From NCBI GenBank assembly GCA_963697355.1, contig CAVONV010000002.1, positions 254,680 through 318,679 of the forward strand: a stretch of 64,000 nucleotides of DNA. The letters run 5' to 3'. This document shows positions 17,275-26,567 of this stretch, piece after piece. Under the pieces are notes generated by a model. The model was not told the DNA's origin and ran no database searches. It saw only the letters and a program-made list of their open reading frames with translations. Source of the stretch: CAVONV01 sp963697355. Lineage in GTDB: Bacteria; Acidobacteriota; Vicinamibacteria; Marinacidobacterales; DATDRI01. The translations under genes were made by a program, and so were the position numbers. The first letter of the stretch is position 1; every line of letters starts with the position of its first letter.

Positions 17275-18609
17275 GTGAGTGCTCGATTCTTGTTGTTCGT
17301 TGTATGTGTCACGCTGATCCTTCCAGGCGCCTTGGCCCCTCAGGAATCTCCTCCGCCCGGATTCCAGGAAAAGACGCGGGCGATTCTAGATACCGTCAAG
17401 CGCGGCGAGGTCACCGAGAACATCACTTCTGCCTCCGACCCCAAGCAAAGCTATGCTGTCTACCTGCCGTCCGACTACAAGCTGTCCAAGAAGTGGCCGG
17501 CTCTCTTCTTGATGGATCCTCGCGGCCGAGCGCGAGTTCCGCTCGATCGCTTCGTCGAGGTGGCCGAGCGCCGTGGCTATATCCTGGTAAGCTCATACAA
17601 CACGGCAAGTGACACCAGCGAAGACGGCAACACGCCTGCTCTGAGGGCCATGCTCACTGACGCGAACTACATGTTCTCCATCAACTCGAACCGCTTTTAC
17701 CTTGCTGGTTTTTCGGGTACCGCTCGCGTGGCTTGGATCTTGGCGTCTCAGCTTGGGCAAAATGTCGCCGGTATCATCGCTTTCGGTGGCGGGTTCCCTG
17801 GCGATTACCGACCGCCACAAAGGACGCGTTACGCCTACTACGGAGCAGCCGGTTGGACCGATTTCAACTACGAGGAGATGCGGGCACTCGACCGGGAGCT
17901 CGACGGCCACGAGATTCGACATCGTGTCGAGACCTTCGAGGGGAGCCACCAATGGGGTCCTTCTGAAGTGTGCACGCGCGCCGTGGAATGGATGGAGCTC
18001 CAGGCGGTGAGAACCGGACTACGAGCCGGAAACGACGGCATCATTGATGACGTCTATCGGCGTCGTTTGTCGGAGGCGGAAAGCTCGGAAGATCCTTACG
18101 AAACCTACTTGCGCTTTCGTGCGCTCGTCGAGGATTTCGATGGTTTGGTGGACCCCGCCGATCTCGAGAGACTTGCCGCAAAAGTGAGCGACCTCGCGAA
18201 GCTCGAAGAGGTCAAAGATGCACTCGAGCTGGAAGATGAGCTGGCCGAGGAGCGAATCGGATACATGGGCAGGTTCAGCCGGTTTCTTCTCCGCTTCGAG
18301 GCCGGCGATGAGCTTTGGACGGTGAGGGACGTGGTTCGAGAGCTACGAATCGCCGAGCTCCAGAAAGAATCCGAGGACGTGTCCCATCCAAGGGAAGCTC
18401 GTGCCGCCCAACGCCTTCTCGAATACCTTTTCGTGACCACGTCCTTCTACCTGCCACGGCAGTATCTTGAAGAGAAGGAGCCCACTCACGCGCTATCGAT
18501 GCTGGAAGTGGCCGAGCGGATTCCGTCCCGGGAGTTTCGGAAGCCTTGTTTTTTTTGCGCGCGCTTACGCACAAAAGGGCGACGAGAAGAAGGCCATAGA
18601 GTCTCTTAG
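17275..18609 (+). CDS. Secreted alpha/beta-hydrolase (esterase-like) with helical C-terminus
   Basis: 444 residues from GTG 17275. Signal peptide about 1-22. Alpha/beta-hydrolase part to about residue 230: LFLMDPRGRA, nucleophile elbow FYLAGFSGTARVAW (GFSGT), and a late His in FEGSHQWG. The rest is a charged helical region of TPR type. The last residues after about 18545 (FFCARLRTKGRREE) are out of frame: a T8 run at 18546-18553 shifts the reading frame. The natural end is most likely 18721. Confidence 0.8.
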   Translation: MSARFLLFVVCVTLILPGALAPQESPPPGFQEKTRAILDTVKRGEVTENITSASDPKQSYAVYLPSDYKLSKKWPALFLMDPRGRARVPLDRFVEVAERRGYILVSSYNTASDTSEDGNTPALRAMLTDANYMFSINSNRFYLAGFSGTARVAWILASQLGQNVAGIIAFGGGFPGDYRPPQRTRYAYYGAAGWTDFNYEEMRALDRELDGHEIRHRVETFEGSHQWGPSEVCTRAVEWMELQAVRTGLRAGNDGIIDDVYRRRLSEAESSEDPYETYLRFRALVEDFDGLVDPADLERLAAKVSDLAKLEEVKDALELEDELAEERIGYMGRFSRFLLRFEAGDELWTVRDVVRELRIAELQKESEDVSHPREARAAQRLLEYLFVTTSFYLPRQYLEEKEPTHALSMLEVAERIPSREFRKPCFFCARLRTKGRREEGHRVS

Positions 18610-18721
18610 AAAGGCGTGCGAAATTCGTCCCCTCACGCAAGAGTTCCTAGCGGGTGACCCCTATTTCGATCCCATCCGAGAGGAGCCCGGCTTCAAGGAG
18701 CTTTTCCAGAGTTTGAAATAG
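18554..18721 (+). pseudogene. Displaced C-terminus of the preceding hydrolase
   Basis: One base out of frame from the esterase gene and directly after an eight-T run. It encodes ARAYAQKGDEKKAIESL, a TPR-type helix pair, and then a PYFDPIREEPGF ending typical of TPR tails. It reads as the missing end of the 17275 gene. A homopolymer error or a phase-variable tract would both explain it. Confidence 0.7.
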
Positions 18722-18736
18722 GTTTCCGTCCCGTGG

Positions 18737-20821
18737 CTAATTAACTCCGATGCGAAGAAGGCCATCACCAATCATCACGTCACACTCATAGCGATCGATC
18801 TGCGCGAACAGAATCCGTCGGCCGTCGGGAGAGACCGTGAGACCTTGAGGGATGAAGTCGGGTAACGGTGCAATGGAGGAGGTCGTTCCGGATCCGAAAT
18901 CATGAAAGGCGAGCTCGATCTCCGATTCACTACTTCTCATGTAGTAGACACCTGCGGAGGTCACGACCCAGCTTCCCCAGCCTTCGGGTCGCGGCCCTTC
19001 CGATAACAACGTCTCTTGTCCACCCTCGAGCGGCTTCTTCCATATACCGGGAACATCGCTCTTCATGTAGTAGACCGAAGCACCATCCGATGATTCGAAG
19101 GCGGCGTAGCCTCCGTTGGATGTCACCTGTTCGGCTTCGCCTCCTTTCGAAGGCACTTTCCAGACTTCCCAACTTCCCGAACGGCGGGAGCCAAAGTAGA
19201 TCCATCGGCCGTCGGCCGACCAGCTTGGTGCCATCTCGTCGAGCGGATGTGTGGTCAGCCGTCGCGGTGGTGCACCCGAAGCCTCGACAACATAGAGATC
19301 CGCTTGTCCTTCCGGGCGGGAAACGAAAACGAGACGCTGCCCATCGGGAGACCAGCGAGGCTGGCTGGTGTGAGGGCCGGCGAAGGACGTGAGTTGGATC
19401 GGGCTCGATCCCTCCGCGTTCGACATCCAGATTTCGGAGTGGCCGGAGCGCGTCGAAACAAAGGCGATCCGCTCACCGTCCGGCGAGAACTGCGGCTGTC
19501 GATCCCACTGGGTCGAGGCGATGAGCCGCTCAACTTGGCCGTCGACACCCACCTGCCAGATGTTGATCTCGTACACCCAATTCTCGAAAGCAATCCGATC
19601 TTTTTGCCGTGCCACGGCTGGATCCTTGAGCTTCATTCCGCCACCGGTGATCCACTCCGGTTCCCGACCCTCCGAACGGACTTTCCACAAACTGTAGGTG
19701 CCGGCACGATTCGAAGAGAAGACGATACTGAGACCGTCGGGAGACCATTCGAGCCCCGTAATATCGCGATTGTCCAACGTGACGCGTCGAGGCTCTCCGT
19801 CTTCTACATTAATAATGTAGATGTCTTCGATCCCCGGAACATGGGATCGGATGAAGGCGACGGATTGCCCATCCGGCGAAAACGCGGGAGTGTGATCTCC
19901 CCAAAAGGTCTCAGGCGGAACCGTGAGGTCCCTCCGCTCGAGCGTCGACACCGAAACGAGCTCGAGCCGCAGTTGCCCGTCCACCTCTTTTGCCAGGCCG
20001 AGCCAATCCCCGTCCGGCGACCAACTCGCGGCCGGGTACCTCGTGTTCCCGCAAGGAGCCAGCTTTTTTTCCGGCCCACCGAGGGAAGGCACGATATAGA
20101 TGTTGCAGTCGGTTCCGTCCTCCCGGACAAAGACGAGCCGTTGTCCATCGGGTGACCACTTAGGGTGCCGGTCTCGCCCCGGGTGATCGGTGAGTCGAAA
20201 CGGGGTTTCCGACTGGAGCTGCCGGATGTAGATGTCCTCTGCCTCTTCTCCCTCTCGAAGCCAGGCGAAGGCCACTTGGTTCCCATCCGGCGAGACCGCG
20301 GGGTCGTACTCGTTACCGGAAGAGCTCGTCAAAGGAAATATACGGGGAGGACTGACATCGAGGTCCGTGCTGGCGCGGAAGTAGCCAAAGAGTGCCAGAC
20401 TCCCAAGGGCGGCGACGAACAAGATGGCCAGACCGATGGCCCGCTTGATCCAGATATCCGAGCTCGTCACGGTTGCTCTCGTCGGTGGGACGTTGTCCGT
20501 CGGTGAGTCAACCTCGACGGCCGGGATCAGGCGGTAGCCCTTTTTGGGGATCGTTTCGATGATCCTAGGGTTTCGCGAGTCATCTCCAAAGATCTTACGG
20601 AGCTCGACGATGGAGCGCGTCAGCACATCGTCACTGACAAACGTCCCCTCCCATACGTTGTCCAGAAGGACGTCGCGGCTCACCACCTCACCCGGAGACT
20701 TAGCGAGCAGCACCAAGACCTGCATGATCTTGGGCTCCAAATGAATGTTCTTGTCGCCGCCAACGACCCGGTTCAACTCCGGTTGGACGACCCACTCGAG
20801 GATCCGGAACTCTCCACCCAT
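18737..20821 (-). CDS. Winged-helix regulator with membrane segment and TolB-like propeller
   Basis: 694 residues. Residues about 5-95 form an OmpR/CadC-type winged helix (PKIMQVLVLLAKSPGEVVSR, GDDSRNPRIIETIPKKGYRL). One membrane segment lies at about 120-142. WD40-like PD40 repeats follow (FSPDGERIAFVS, WSPDGQRLVFV and about eight similar). This CadC-like layout places the sensor propeller outside and the DNA-binding domain inside. ATG 20821 is preferred because GGAGG lies eight bases upstream; the in-frame ATG 20827 is only two bases from it. The promoter of the permease gene is 200 bases away in the opposite direction, so it may control that gene. Confidence 0.85.
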   Translation of the reverse strand: MGGEFRILEWVVQPELNRVVGGDKNIHLEPKIMQVLVLLAKSPGEVVSRDVLLDNVWEGTFVSDDVLTRSIVELRKIFGDDSRNPRIIETIPKKGYRLIPAVEVDSPTDNVPPTRATVTSSDIWIKRAIGLAILFVAALGSLALFGYFRASTDLDVSPPRIFPLTSSSGNEYDPAVSPDGNQVAFAWLREGEEAEDIYIRQLQSETPFRLTDHPGRDRHPKWSPDGQRLVFVREDGTDCNIYIVPSLGGPEKKLAPCGNTRYPAASWSPDGDWLGLAKEVDGQLRLELVSVSTLERRDLTVPPETFWGDHTPAFSPDGQSVAFIRSHVPGIEDIYIINVEDGEPRRVTLDNRDITGLEWSPDGLSIVFSSNRAGTYSLWKVRSEGREPEWITGGGMKLKDPAVARQKDRIAFENWVYEINIWQVGVDGQVERLIASTQWDRQPQFSPDGERIAFVSTRSGHSEIWMSNAEGSSPIQLTSFAGPHTSQPRWSPDGQRLVFVSRPEGQADLYVVEASGAPPRRLTTHPLDEMAPSWSADGRWIYFGSRRSGSWEVWKVPSKGGEAEQVTSNGGYAAFESSDGASVYYMKSDVPGIWKKPLEGGQETLLSEGPRPEGWGSWVVTSAGVYYMRSSESEIELAFHDFGSGTTSSIAPLPDFIPQGLTVSPDGRRILFAQIDRYECDVMIGDGLLRIGVN

Positions 20822-20972
20822 GGACATAGCCTCCTTGGGAGATGACTGAAGCCATTTTCCGCCGGGAGGGACCGGAATCCAAACGATCGCCGACGTTTTC
20901 ACCCAAACATCGGAAAAACCTCACCCATACTCCGGGAAGAACACCCCCCTTCAAGCAACAATGTTGACTTAG

Positions 20973-20996
20973 GGTCAGGCCTGTTCAGGCATGACC
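20973..20996. repeat. GGTCAGG-type dispersed palindrome
   Basis: A GGTCAGGCC...GGCATGACC inverted repeat in the divergent gap before the permease gene, related to those at 7504 and 24548. Confidence 0.4.
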
Positions 20997-21018
20997 GCGG
21001 ACGATGGAGATATGACGT

Positions 21019-23427
21019 ATGGAAACCCTTTGGCATGACTTGAGATTCGCCGTTCGAATGCTCGCGAAGAAGCGAGGATTCACAGCCATTATCGTACTCA
21101 CACTCGCAATAGGGATCGGAGCCAATACGGCCGTCTTTTCCGTGATCAATGCTGTCCTCATGCGTCCTCTGCCGTTTCGTGACGGTGATCGAATGGTGCG
21201 GGTCTATGCCGTCCGGGGCGGGAGGCCCCCCTATATCAGCTTGAGGCCGAAGACGTTTCTCACGCTCAGGGAGCAAGGGCAGTTCTTCGAGAGCATCACT
21301 GCCCAACGCTTCACGAATTTCACGCTCGAAACGCCGGACGGGCCGGAACGAGTGGTCGGCATCATGGTCTCCGAGAACTGGCTGGAGACCCTTGGCCTCG
21401 AACCTCTTTTGGGTCGCGGCTTCTCACCCGAAGAAGAAAGAAAGGGACAGGGTAGCGGCGTCGTTCTCGTGAGCCACGGTTTTTGGGAGCGCCGTTTTGG
21501 CGGCGATCCACATGTCCTCGGGCAAGCGGTGAAACTGAACGAAGAACCTCGAACCATCATTGGGGTATTGCCTCCCGGCTTTAGCTATCCCTACGACGCT
21601 GAGGTCTGGATTCCCATGAACCTCCAACAAGATGCTGGTGGGACTTGGGGATTGAACGTTCAAGCACGATTGAAGAATGACATCACTCGGGAGGCGGCGC
21701 TCGCCGAGCTCACGACCGTCAGTCGGCACATCGCCGAGGAGCTGCCCGACGAGCTTCAAGGTCTGGAGCTGACGGCAGTGCCCACCCGAGAAGTGCTACT
21801 CGGCGACGACAGTAACGTCGTACTCGCGCTGGCGGTCGCCGTGGGTTTCGTTCTTCTGATCGCCTGCGCCAACGTGGGGAACTTGCTTCTGGCCCAGTCC
21901 GTGGCGCGCGAGAGGGAGCTCGTCATTCGTACGACCCTCGGTGCCAGCCGCTTAAGGCAGGTCCGTCAGTTGCTGACCGAAAGCGTTCTGCTCGGTCTTC
22001 TCGGAGGCGTGGCCGGTCTCGGCATCGCTGCCTGGACTGCCCGACTCTTGACCGTCCTACTTCCTGGACGTATGGGCAACGTGCTCGACGAGATCCCCAT
22101 CGATCGGTCGGTGCTGGTGTTTGCGCTCGTCGCATCCGTAGCGACGGGCATTGTCTTCGGTCTGGCCCCGGTCGTCCGCACGCTGCGGTCGAATCTCGAA
22201 GGGCAGATGAGAGATGGCGGTCGTTCGGGCGGAGGCAAGGCCTCTCACCGGTTACTCGGCGGCCTCGTGGTCTCCGAGGTCGCGCTCGCATTGGTCCTCC
22301 TCACCGGGGCGGGTCTCATGATCCGGAACTTCGAGAGACTCCACGGCATGGACCTCGGCTACGCTCGTGACGAAGTTGTGACCCTTACGGTGTCACTCGA
22401 GAGCTCCACCAAATATGAAAGCGTTACTTCTCGAGTCCAGTTCGTCCGTGAAGTGGAAGAACATCTGGAAGCTTTGCCCGGCGTCGAGGGGGCCGGTGCA
22501 ACGAGTATCTTCCCATCGAGTCGTGGGAATTTCCTTGCCGCCATCGAGATCGAAGGACGCCCGCTGGATCCGAACGAGACCCTCATCATCAACCATCGCA
22601 TGGTGAGTCCTTATTTCCACCAAGCGTTGGGTATCCCGCTCGTCCGTGGACGTCTTTTTACCGAAGCGGATCGAGAAGGGTCCCCACCTGTCGCCATTGT
22701 CAGCGAGGCTCTCGCGAACAAGTACTTTCCCGGTGAAGATCCGATTGGAAAACGCCTGAGAAATCAGCGCGGCGGAGCCGACGCCCCGTGGCTTACGATT
22801 GTCGGTCTGGTCAAAGATGTCCAGGAGTTCTATGACGTCACCGAGACCTGGTACGTCCCCTATGCCCAAAACGCGGGCTCTCCTTTTGGCACGCAAGTCG
22901 TTTTTGCCGTCCGAGCCAAGGCGTTGGAATCGGTCATCGCGAGCTTGCGTCGAGCCGTTTGGGCGGTCGACCCGAGCCTTCCCGTCTTTGGAACCGCCAC
23001 CACCGAAGAGCTCTATGCCGAGTCGGTGACCGAGCAACGCTTGGGAACGACGATGGTAGGACTCTTTGCGGTCTTTGGCCTTCTCATGGCGGCTTTGGGA
23101 ATCTACGGCGTCATGTCCTACGGCGTCAGCGAGCGCAAGCGAGAAATCGGCATCGGTATGGCGCTCGGAGCCGAACGGCGACAGATCCTCGGCTCGGTGA
23201 TCCGGCGAGGAGCTCGCTTGGCGTTGGTCGGAGTCGGGATCGGCCTAGCCGGTGCTTCGGCGCTCACCCGATTCATGGCCTCTCTACTGACCGAGGTCGA
23301 GGCCACCGACCCCGTCGTTTTCGCCACAGTCGCTTTGCTCCTGGTATTTGTAGCGCTGGCCGCTTGCTGGGTCCCCGCCCACCGAGCCACGAAGATCGAT
23401 CCCGTCGAAGCCCTCCGCGCCGAGTAA
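21019..23427 (+). CDS. MacB/FtsX-type permease, duplicated-permease (ADOP) family
   Basis: 802 residues. The N-terminus METLWHDLRFAVRMLAKKRGFTAIIVLTLAIGIGANT (given here in part as its recognisable hallmark: HDLRFAVRML and ALGIGANT-like) is characteristic of the acidobacterial duplicated orphan permease family. Two MacB-type periplasmic domains alternate with two FtsX membrane domains (about 290-430 and 690-790), ending in the typical DPVEALRAE. No ATPase gene is adjacent, as is usual for this family. Export substrate unknown. Confidence 0.9.
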   Translation: METLWHDLRFAVRMLAKKRGFTAIIVLTLAIGIGANTAVFSVINAVLMRPLPFRDGDRMVRVYAVRGGRPPYISLRPKTFLTLREQGQFFESITAQRFTNFTLETPDGPERVVGIMVSENWLETLGLEPLLGRGFSPEEERKGQGSGVVLVSHGFWERRFGGDPHVLGQAVKLNEEPRTIIGVLPPGFSYPYDAEVWIPMNLQQDAGGTWGLNVQARLKNDITREAALAELTTVSRHIAEELPDELQGLELTAVPTREVLLGDDSNVVLALAVAVGFVLLIACANVGNLLLAQSVARERELVIRTTLGASRLRQVRQLLTESVLLGLLGGVAGLGIAAWTARLLTVLLPGRMGNVLDEIPIDRSVLVFALVASVATGIVFGLAPVVRTLRSNLEGQMRDGGRSGGGKASHRLLGGLVVSEVALALVLLTGAGLMIRNFERLHGMDLGYARDEVVTLTVSLESSTKYESVTSRVQFVREVEEHLEALPGVEGAGATSIFPSSRGNFLAAIEIEGRPLDPNETLIINHRMVSPYFHQALGIPLVRGRLFTEADREGSPPVAIVSEALANKYFPGEDPIGKRLRNQRGGADAPWLTIVGLVKDVQEFYDVTETWYVPYAQNAGSPFGTQVVFAVRAKALESVIASLRRAVWAVDPSLPVFGTATTEELYAESVTEQRLGTTMVGLFAVFGLLMAALGIYGVMSYGVSERKREIGIGMALGAERRQILGSVIRRGARLALVGVGIGLAGASALTRFMASLLTEVEATDPVVFATVALLLVFVALAACWVPAHRATKIDPVEALRAE

Positions 23428-23526
23428 GCAACGTAGGGTCAGGCTCAGAGCTCCGTTAGCGAGGACTGGCGCTGCTGCTTTTGTATCGTCCGTTTTTTCA
23501 AACGAATGGTCTTTTGTCGAAGTCAA

Positions 23527-23575
23527 TCGGGCACGGGCACGGGCGGGGGAACGGTAACGGGCAAGGGACCAGGTT
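23527..23575 (+). repeat. G-rich repeat (G-quadruplex-like)
   Basis: Runs of three to five G separated by short spacers (GGGCACGGGCACGGGCGGGG). The reverse complement of 12746-12785 matches over about 35 bases. The surrounding 23428-23687 gap contains no other recognisable feature. Confidence 0.5.
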
Positions 23576-23687
23576 CTCGCTCCTCATCGTTAGCAGAACG
23601 AGCATGTTTTGTTTCCGCTATTGAAGGAGTTCTAAGGCTAGGTCAGGTTTTATCGAGCACGACCCTGCGGTTGGCAACAGATCTAGG

Positions 23688-24017
23688 TTATGCGCTTTTC
23701 TTCTTCCGTCTAACGGGAACGAAACGTACTTCCACACGTCGTCCGAGGGCCTCGGCTATCCGCCTCAGCATGGACAGTGAGTGCCCTTCATAATCCGCAT
23801 CTTCCAGGCGGCAAATGACTGATGGCGTCGTGCCGACGAGGTCCGCAAGCTGCTTTTGAGTGAGCTCAGCATTTTCACGCAGAACAAAGATCTCGCGGGC
23901 GATCTCGGCGTTCGCCCTCTCTTGCTCGAGGGCAGCTTCCCTGTCCGGTTTCCCCTTGTAGTACCGGCGACGGAGAATCTCCAATCCGTCGGTTGTTGCC
24001 TTGCGGTTTCTTTCCAT
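23688..24017 (-). CDS. XRE-type antitoxin (HigA-like)
   Basis: 109 residues. Helix-turn-helix about 50-105: REIFVLRENAELTQKQLADLVGTTPSVICRLE, with only the canonical TQKQLADLVGTTPSVICRLE part being the HTH proper. The ATG directly follows the stop of the upstream toxin gene (TAAATG). Expected to neutralise the HigB-like toxin and repress the operon. Confidence 0.85.
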   Translation of the reverse strand: MERNRKATTDGLEILRRRYYKGKPDREAALEQERANAEIAREIFVLRENAELTQKQLADLVGTTPSVICRLEDADYEGHSLSMLRRIAEALGRRVEVRFVPVRRKKKSA

Positions 24018-24388
24018 TTACTCTTCCTCGTAGGTGTGCCGCTGTGGGTCGTCGTCGAATTTTCGCTGCCTTTCTATTGCTACGTCGATCTCCCTCGGCG
24101 GTACCTCACGCTTCTTCGTTAGACCATTGGTGAGAACAACGGCCGTTTTCTTGTGAAAGAAGTACAAGATTCGGCTCAGTTGATTCCATGCAAACCAATT
24201 CGAAGCTCATAGATTCCGTCCCGCAAATAATCAGCTTCTGGCCGACGGAGAGCGTGGCCTAGCTCCTGAAGGCGCTCGAGTCGGACGAAGCACTTGTCCT
24301 GTGCCTTTTGCGGGATCACATCGAGCCATTCGAGCAGCAGAACGCTTCCATCGTCGTCACGGAAGAAAAGGACCCTTGTCCTTGGCAC
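24018..24388 (-). pseudogene. HigB/RelE-like toxin (phage Gp49 type) with frameshift
   Basis: It starts at GTG 24388 with GGAG eight bases upstream. The first frame gives LLEWLDVIPQKAQDKCFVRL and DGIYELRIGLHGIN, then stops at about 24176. The other frame continues with SRILYFFHKKTAVVLTNGL, REVPPREIDVA and the end HTYEEE, stopping at 24018. Both parts match HigB/Gp49 toxins in order. One base is missing near 24177. Paired with the XRE antitoxin immediately downstream. Confidence 0.75.
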
Positions 24389-24406
24389 TCTCTGCACTCC
24401 TATTGT

Positions 24407-24420
24407 TCGCAATATTGCGA
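24407..24420. promoter_or_regulatory. 14-bp perfect palindrome upstream of the HigBA-like pair
   Basis: TCGCAATATTGCGA is self-complementary and lies 19 bases before the toxin's GTG on the minus strand. Likely operator for the XRE antitoxin. Confidence 0.5.
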
Positions 24421-24547
24421 CTTTTGTCAAGGCAGACGTGAAGCTCGCCTTGGAGGTGCGGTGAGATTGCCTGCCTGTTTGCACTTCCACTTTTGTATGA
24501 CGACTTATTCGTGTGAAAGCCTCCCAATCGCAGTTTCTCCAGCCGTT

Positions 24548-24580
24548 GGGGTCAGACCAGGTCTGACCCGGCCTGACCCC
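24548..24580. repeat. GGTCAGACC-type dispersed palindrome
   Basis: Overlapping inverted repeats (GGGGTCAGACC / GGTCTGACCC / GGCCTGACCCC) form alternative hairpins. Same family as 7504 and 20973. Confidence 0.5.
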
Positions 24581-24601
24581 TGCGGTCAACACCGAAGCGA
24601 C

Positions 24602-25032
24602 TCAGAATCGAACCTTTACTACGGGTCCGAAGCTTGCGAACACCAAGGTGCTTTTCGGCGCGTCGAATTGCTCGAGTGGCATCGAGAATACACGTGCCAT
24701 GGGAACGTCGACCCACGCAGAAACGAAGGCGAAGCCGCCAACAGAGACGTGGTCACCGATATCGAACGTCAAGTTGAAGTTGATGTCTCCGTCGGAAGAG
24801 GCCTCTACCTCGGTAACACCACAGTTACTGAGGTCGGCTGCAAGCGATATTCCATCACTGCCCCGTACGGTTTCCTCTCTCGATGAGAAGAGATGGGTTT
24901 TCCATGCGCCGGCATCTTTCGGGGAAAGAGGGCCTTACACACGCCAAGGTGGGATCAACTCGCCGCCGGGACTCCCAACACATAAAGAAAAGCGAGTGAG
25001 AACGTTAGGAAAAGGTCGCAATTCGGTTCCAT
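24602..25032 (-). pseudogene. Remnant of a secreted protein gene
   Basis: On the minus strand, ATG 25032 starts a signal peptide (LFLTFSLAFLYVLGVPAAS). The sequence then shifts frame and crosses a TAA. Then comes about 110 codons of open, coding-like sequence (WKTHLFSSREETVRG, SLAADLSNCGVTEVEAS, FDAPKSTLVFASFGP) ending at 24602. No start codon lies in the long part. I read it as one exported protein of about 140 residues with at least two lesions. No family recognised. Confidence 0.5.
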
Positions 25033-25141
25033 GGGATAGAATCGCTATCTTTTTGGATAGAAAAAAGGACCCGCGTCCACTTGTCGAGACGGCCGGTGCG
25101 CCCTATTCTAGGTAACCACACATCCTTTCAAGGAGCAGGCC

Positions 25142-26185
25142 ATGGCGGTACAAAAGGCAGGTAAGGAATCAGGCAAGAAGAAGACATCATCGGCGAAAGC
25201 AGAACGGAAGAAAAAGTCAGGAGCATCACGAAAGCGGCTGACGCCCCGAAGCGAAAAGCGGGGACTCGCCGGGGCCGAGGTGCTCCTCCCACTCGACGCA
25301 CCCGAGCTCGAGCCCTTGGTCGGGCGTGTCCGCGAGAAGGGAGGTGCCCCGGTCGGAGCCTACCGGGAACCTTTCTCGGGCAAGCCCATCTTGCTGGCCG
25401 TCATCCCCTTCAACGCCGTCCAGCCCACGCCTTTCCAGCGCGATCTTTCACCGACCCACACCAAGCGTCTCGCGGCAAAGATCGAGGAAAGCGGATCGTT
25501 CCTAGATCCTCTCATCGTCGTCGAGTCACCCGACGGAAAGCTCTGGACGCCCAACGGTCGTCATCGTCTTGCCGCCGCCAAGGTCCTTGGTCTGCGGTCC
25601 ATCACGGCCCTCATCTCTCCCGATGAAGATCTCGCGTTCAGGATCCTGGCTTTGAACACCGAAAAGGCCCACAACCTGAAGGACCGGAGTCTCGAAGTGA
25701 TCCGCATGGCCCGCGAGCTCGCGACGCGAAAACCCAGGAGCAAAGAGACCGACTACGAACAAGAGTTCGAAGCCGCCGAGCTTCTCACCCTCGGCACCAT
25801 CTACGACCAACAGAAGCGATTTGCCGGAAGCGCCTACTCACCATTCCTGAAGCGCGTTGACCGGTTCTCGAAGTCCACGCTCCCCAAGAGCCTCGACCAA
25901 CGACAAAGCTGGGCCGCCCGTCTCATCGCCATCGATGAGAACGTCAAGAAGATCATCGATGAGCTCAAATCAAAAGGCTTCCGCTCCCCCTATCTTCGCA
26001 ACTACGTCGTCGCCCGCGTCAACCCCGTTCGATTCCATCGAGCCAAACGAGGCGACACCACACCGCCCATGGCCATGGGTCCTGCGCTCACTCGCATGGC
26101 CGCGTCGGCCCGCAAGTTCGACGTGGATTCCGTTCGCCAGCAAGACCTCGCCCTGGTTGGTGCCGTGATCGGAGGTGGAGGATGA
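25142..26185 (+). CDS. ParB/Spo0J-like nuclease-domain protein
   Basis: 347 residues with AAGGAG upstream of the ATG. A Lys/Ser-rich N-terminus of about 45 residues is followed by a ParB-like N-terminal domain (about 75-160: LAVIPFNAVQPTPFQRDLS, TPNGRHRLAAAKVLG, where NGRHRLAA replaces the usual GERR box). A helical region like the ParB HTH follows. No parA is nearby and it is not in a typical parABS context. A stand-alone chromosomal ParB-like regulator or nuclease is more likely than the partition protein. Confidence 0.8.
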   Translation: MAVQKAGKESGKKKTSSAKAERKKKSGASRKRLTPRSEKRGLAGAEVLLPLDAPELEPLVGRVREKGGAPVGAYREPFSGKPILLAVIPFNAVQPTPFQRDLSPTHTKRLAAKIEESGSFLDPLIVVESPDGKLWTPNGRHRLAAAKVLGLRSITALISPDEDLAFRILALNTEKAHNLKDRSLEVIRMARELATRKPRSKETDYEQEFEAAELLTLGTIYDQQKRFAGSAYSPFLKRVDRFSKSTLPKSLDQRQSWAARLIAIDENVKKIIDELKSKGFRSPYLRNYVVARVNPVRFHRAKRGDTTPPMAMGPALTRMAASARKFDVDSVRQQDLALVGAVIGGGG

Positions 26186-26375
26186 AATGGCCAATGAAAG
26201 GTGAAAAAACGCAAGATTGCAGCGGCTCGATTCCGCAGCGGCCCGAGCCGCGATGCGGCCACTGAACTGGAATCCTCGGGGGTGAGGCTGCTGATCTTCA
26301 GAAGTCGCTCGAGGGCGACTTGCCGCCCGCTCGACTGAATTGTGTGAAAACGAATGGGTGCGCGACAATGAACCC

Positions 26376-26567
26376 ATGGTAAATCGCTATACCGCCGTGT
26401 TCGAACAAATCGGCGAGTGGTGGATTGGCTACGCAGAGGAGCTTCCAGGTGCGAATGTGCAGGAGAGGACTCTGGAAGAAGCCCGGGAGAGTCTAAAAGA
26501 AGCGATTCAGCTTAAACCGTCTATCGCTCACACAACGAGCCGAAAGCCGACCATGGCGAAATGGTGA
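26376..26567 (+). pseudogene. HicB-type antitoxin, C-terminally truncated
   Basis: 63 codons. The first about 45 residues are typical of HicB (YTAVFEQIGEWWIGYAEELP, QERTLEEARESLKEAIQL). After that the sequence is unrelated and overlaps the 3' end of the VapC-like gene on the other strand. The usual C-terminal helix and any hicA are missing. The 190 bases upstream (26186-26375) contain only a 45-codon frame and nothing I recognise. Confidence 0.6.

Noticed and set aside
19247..20155. 302-codon frame opposite the winged-helix/TolB gene
   Set aside because: Antisense to PD40 repeats; rich in Arg, no domain.
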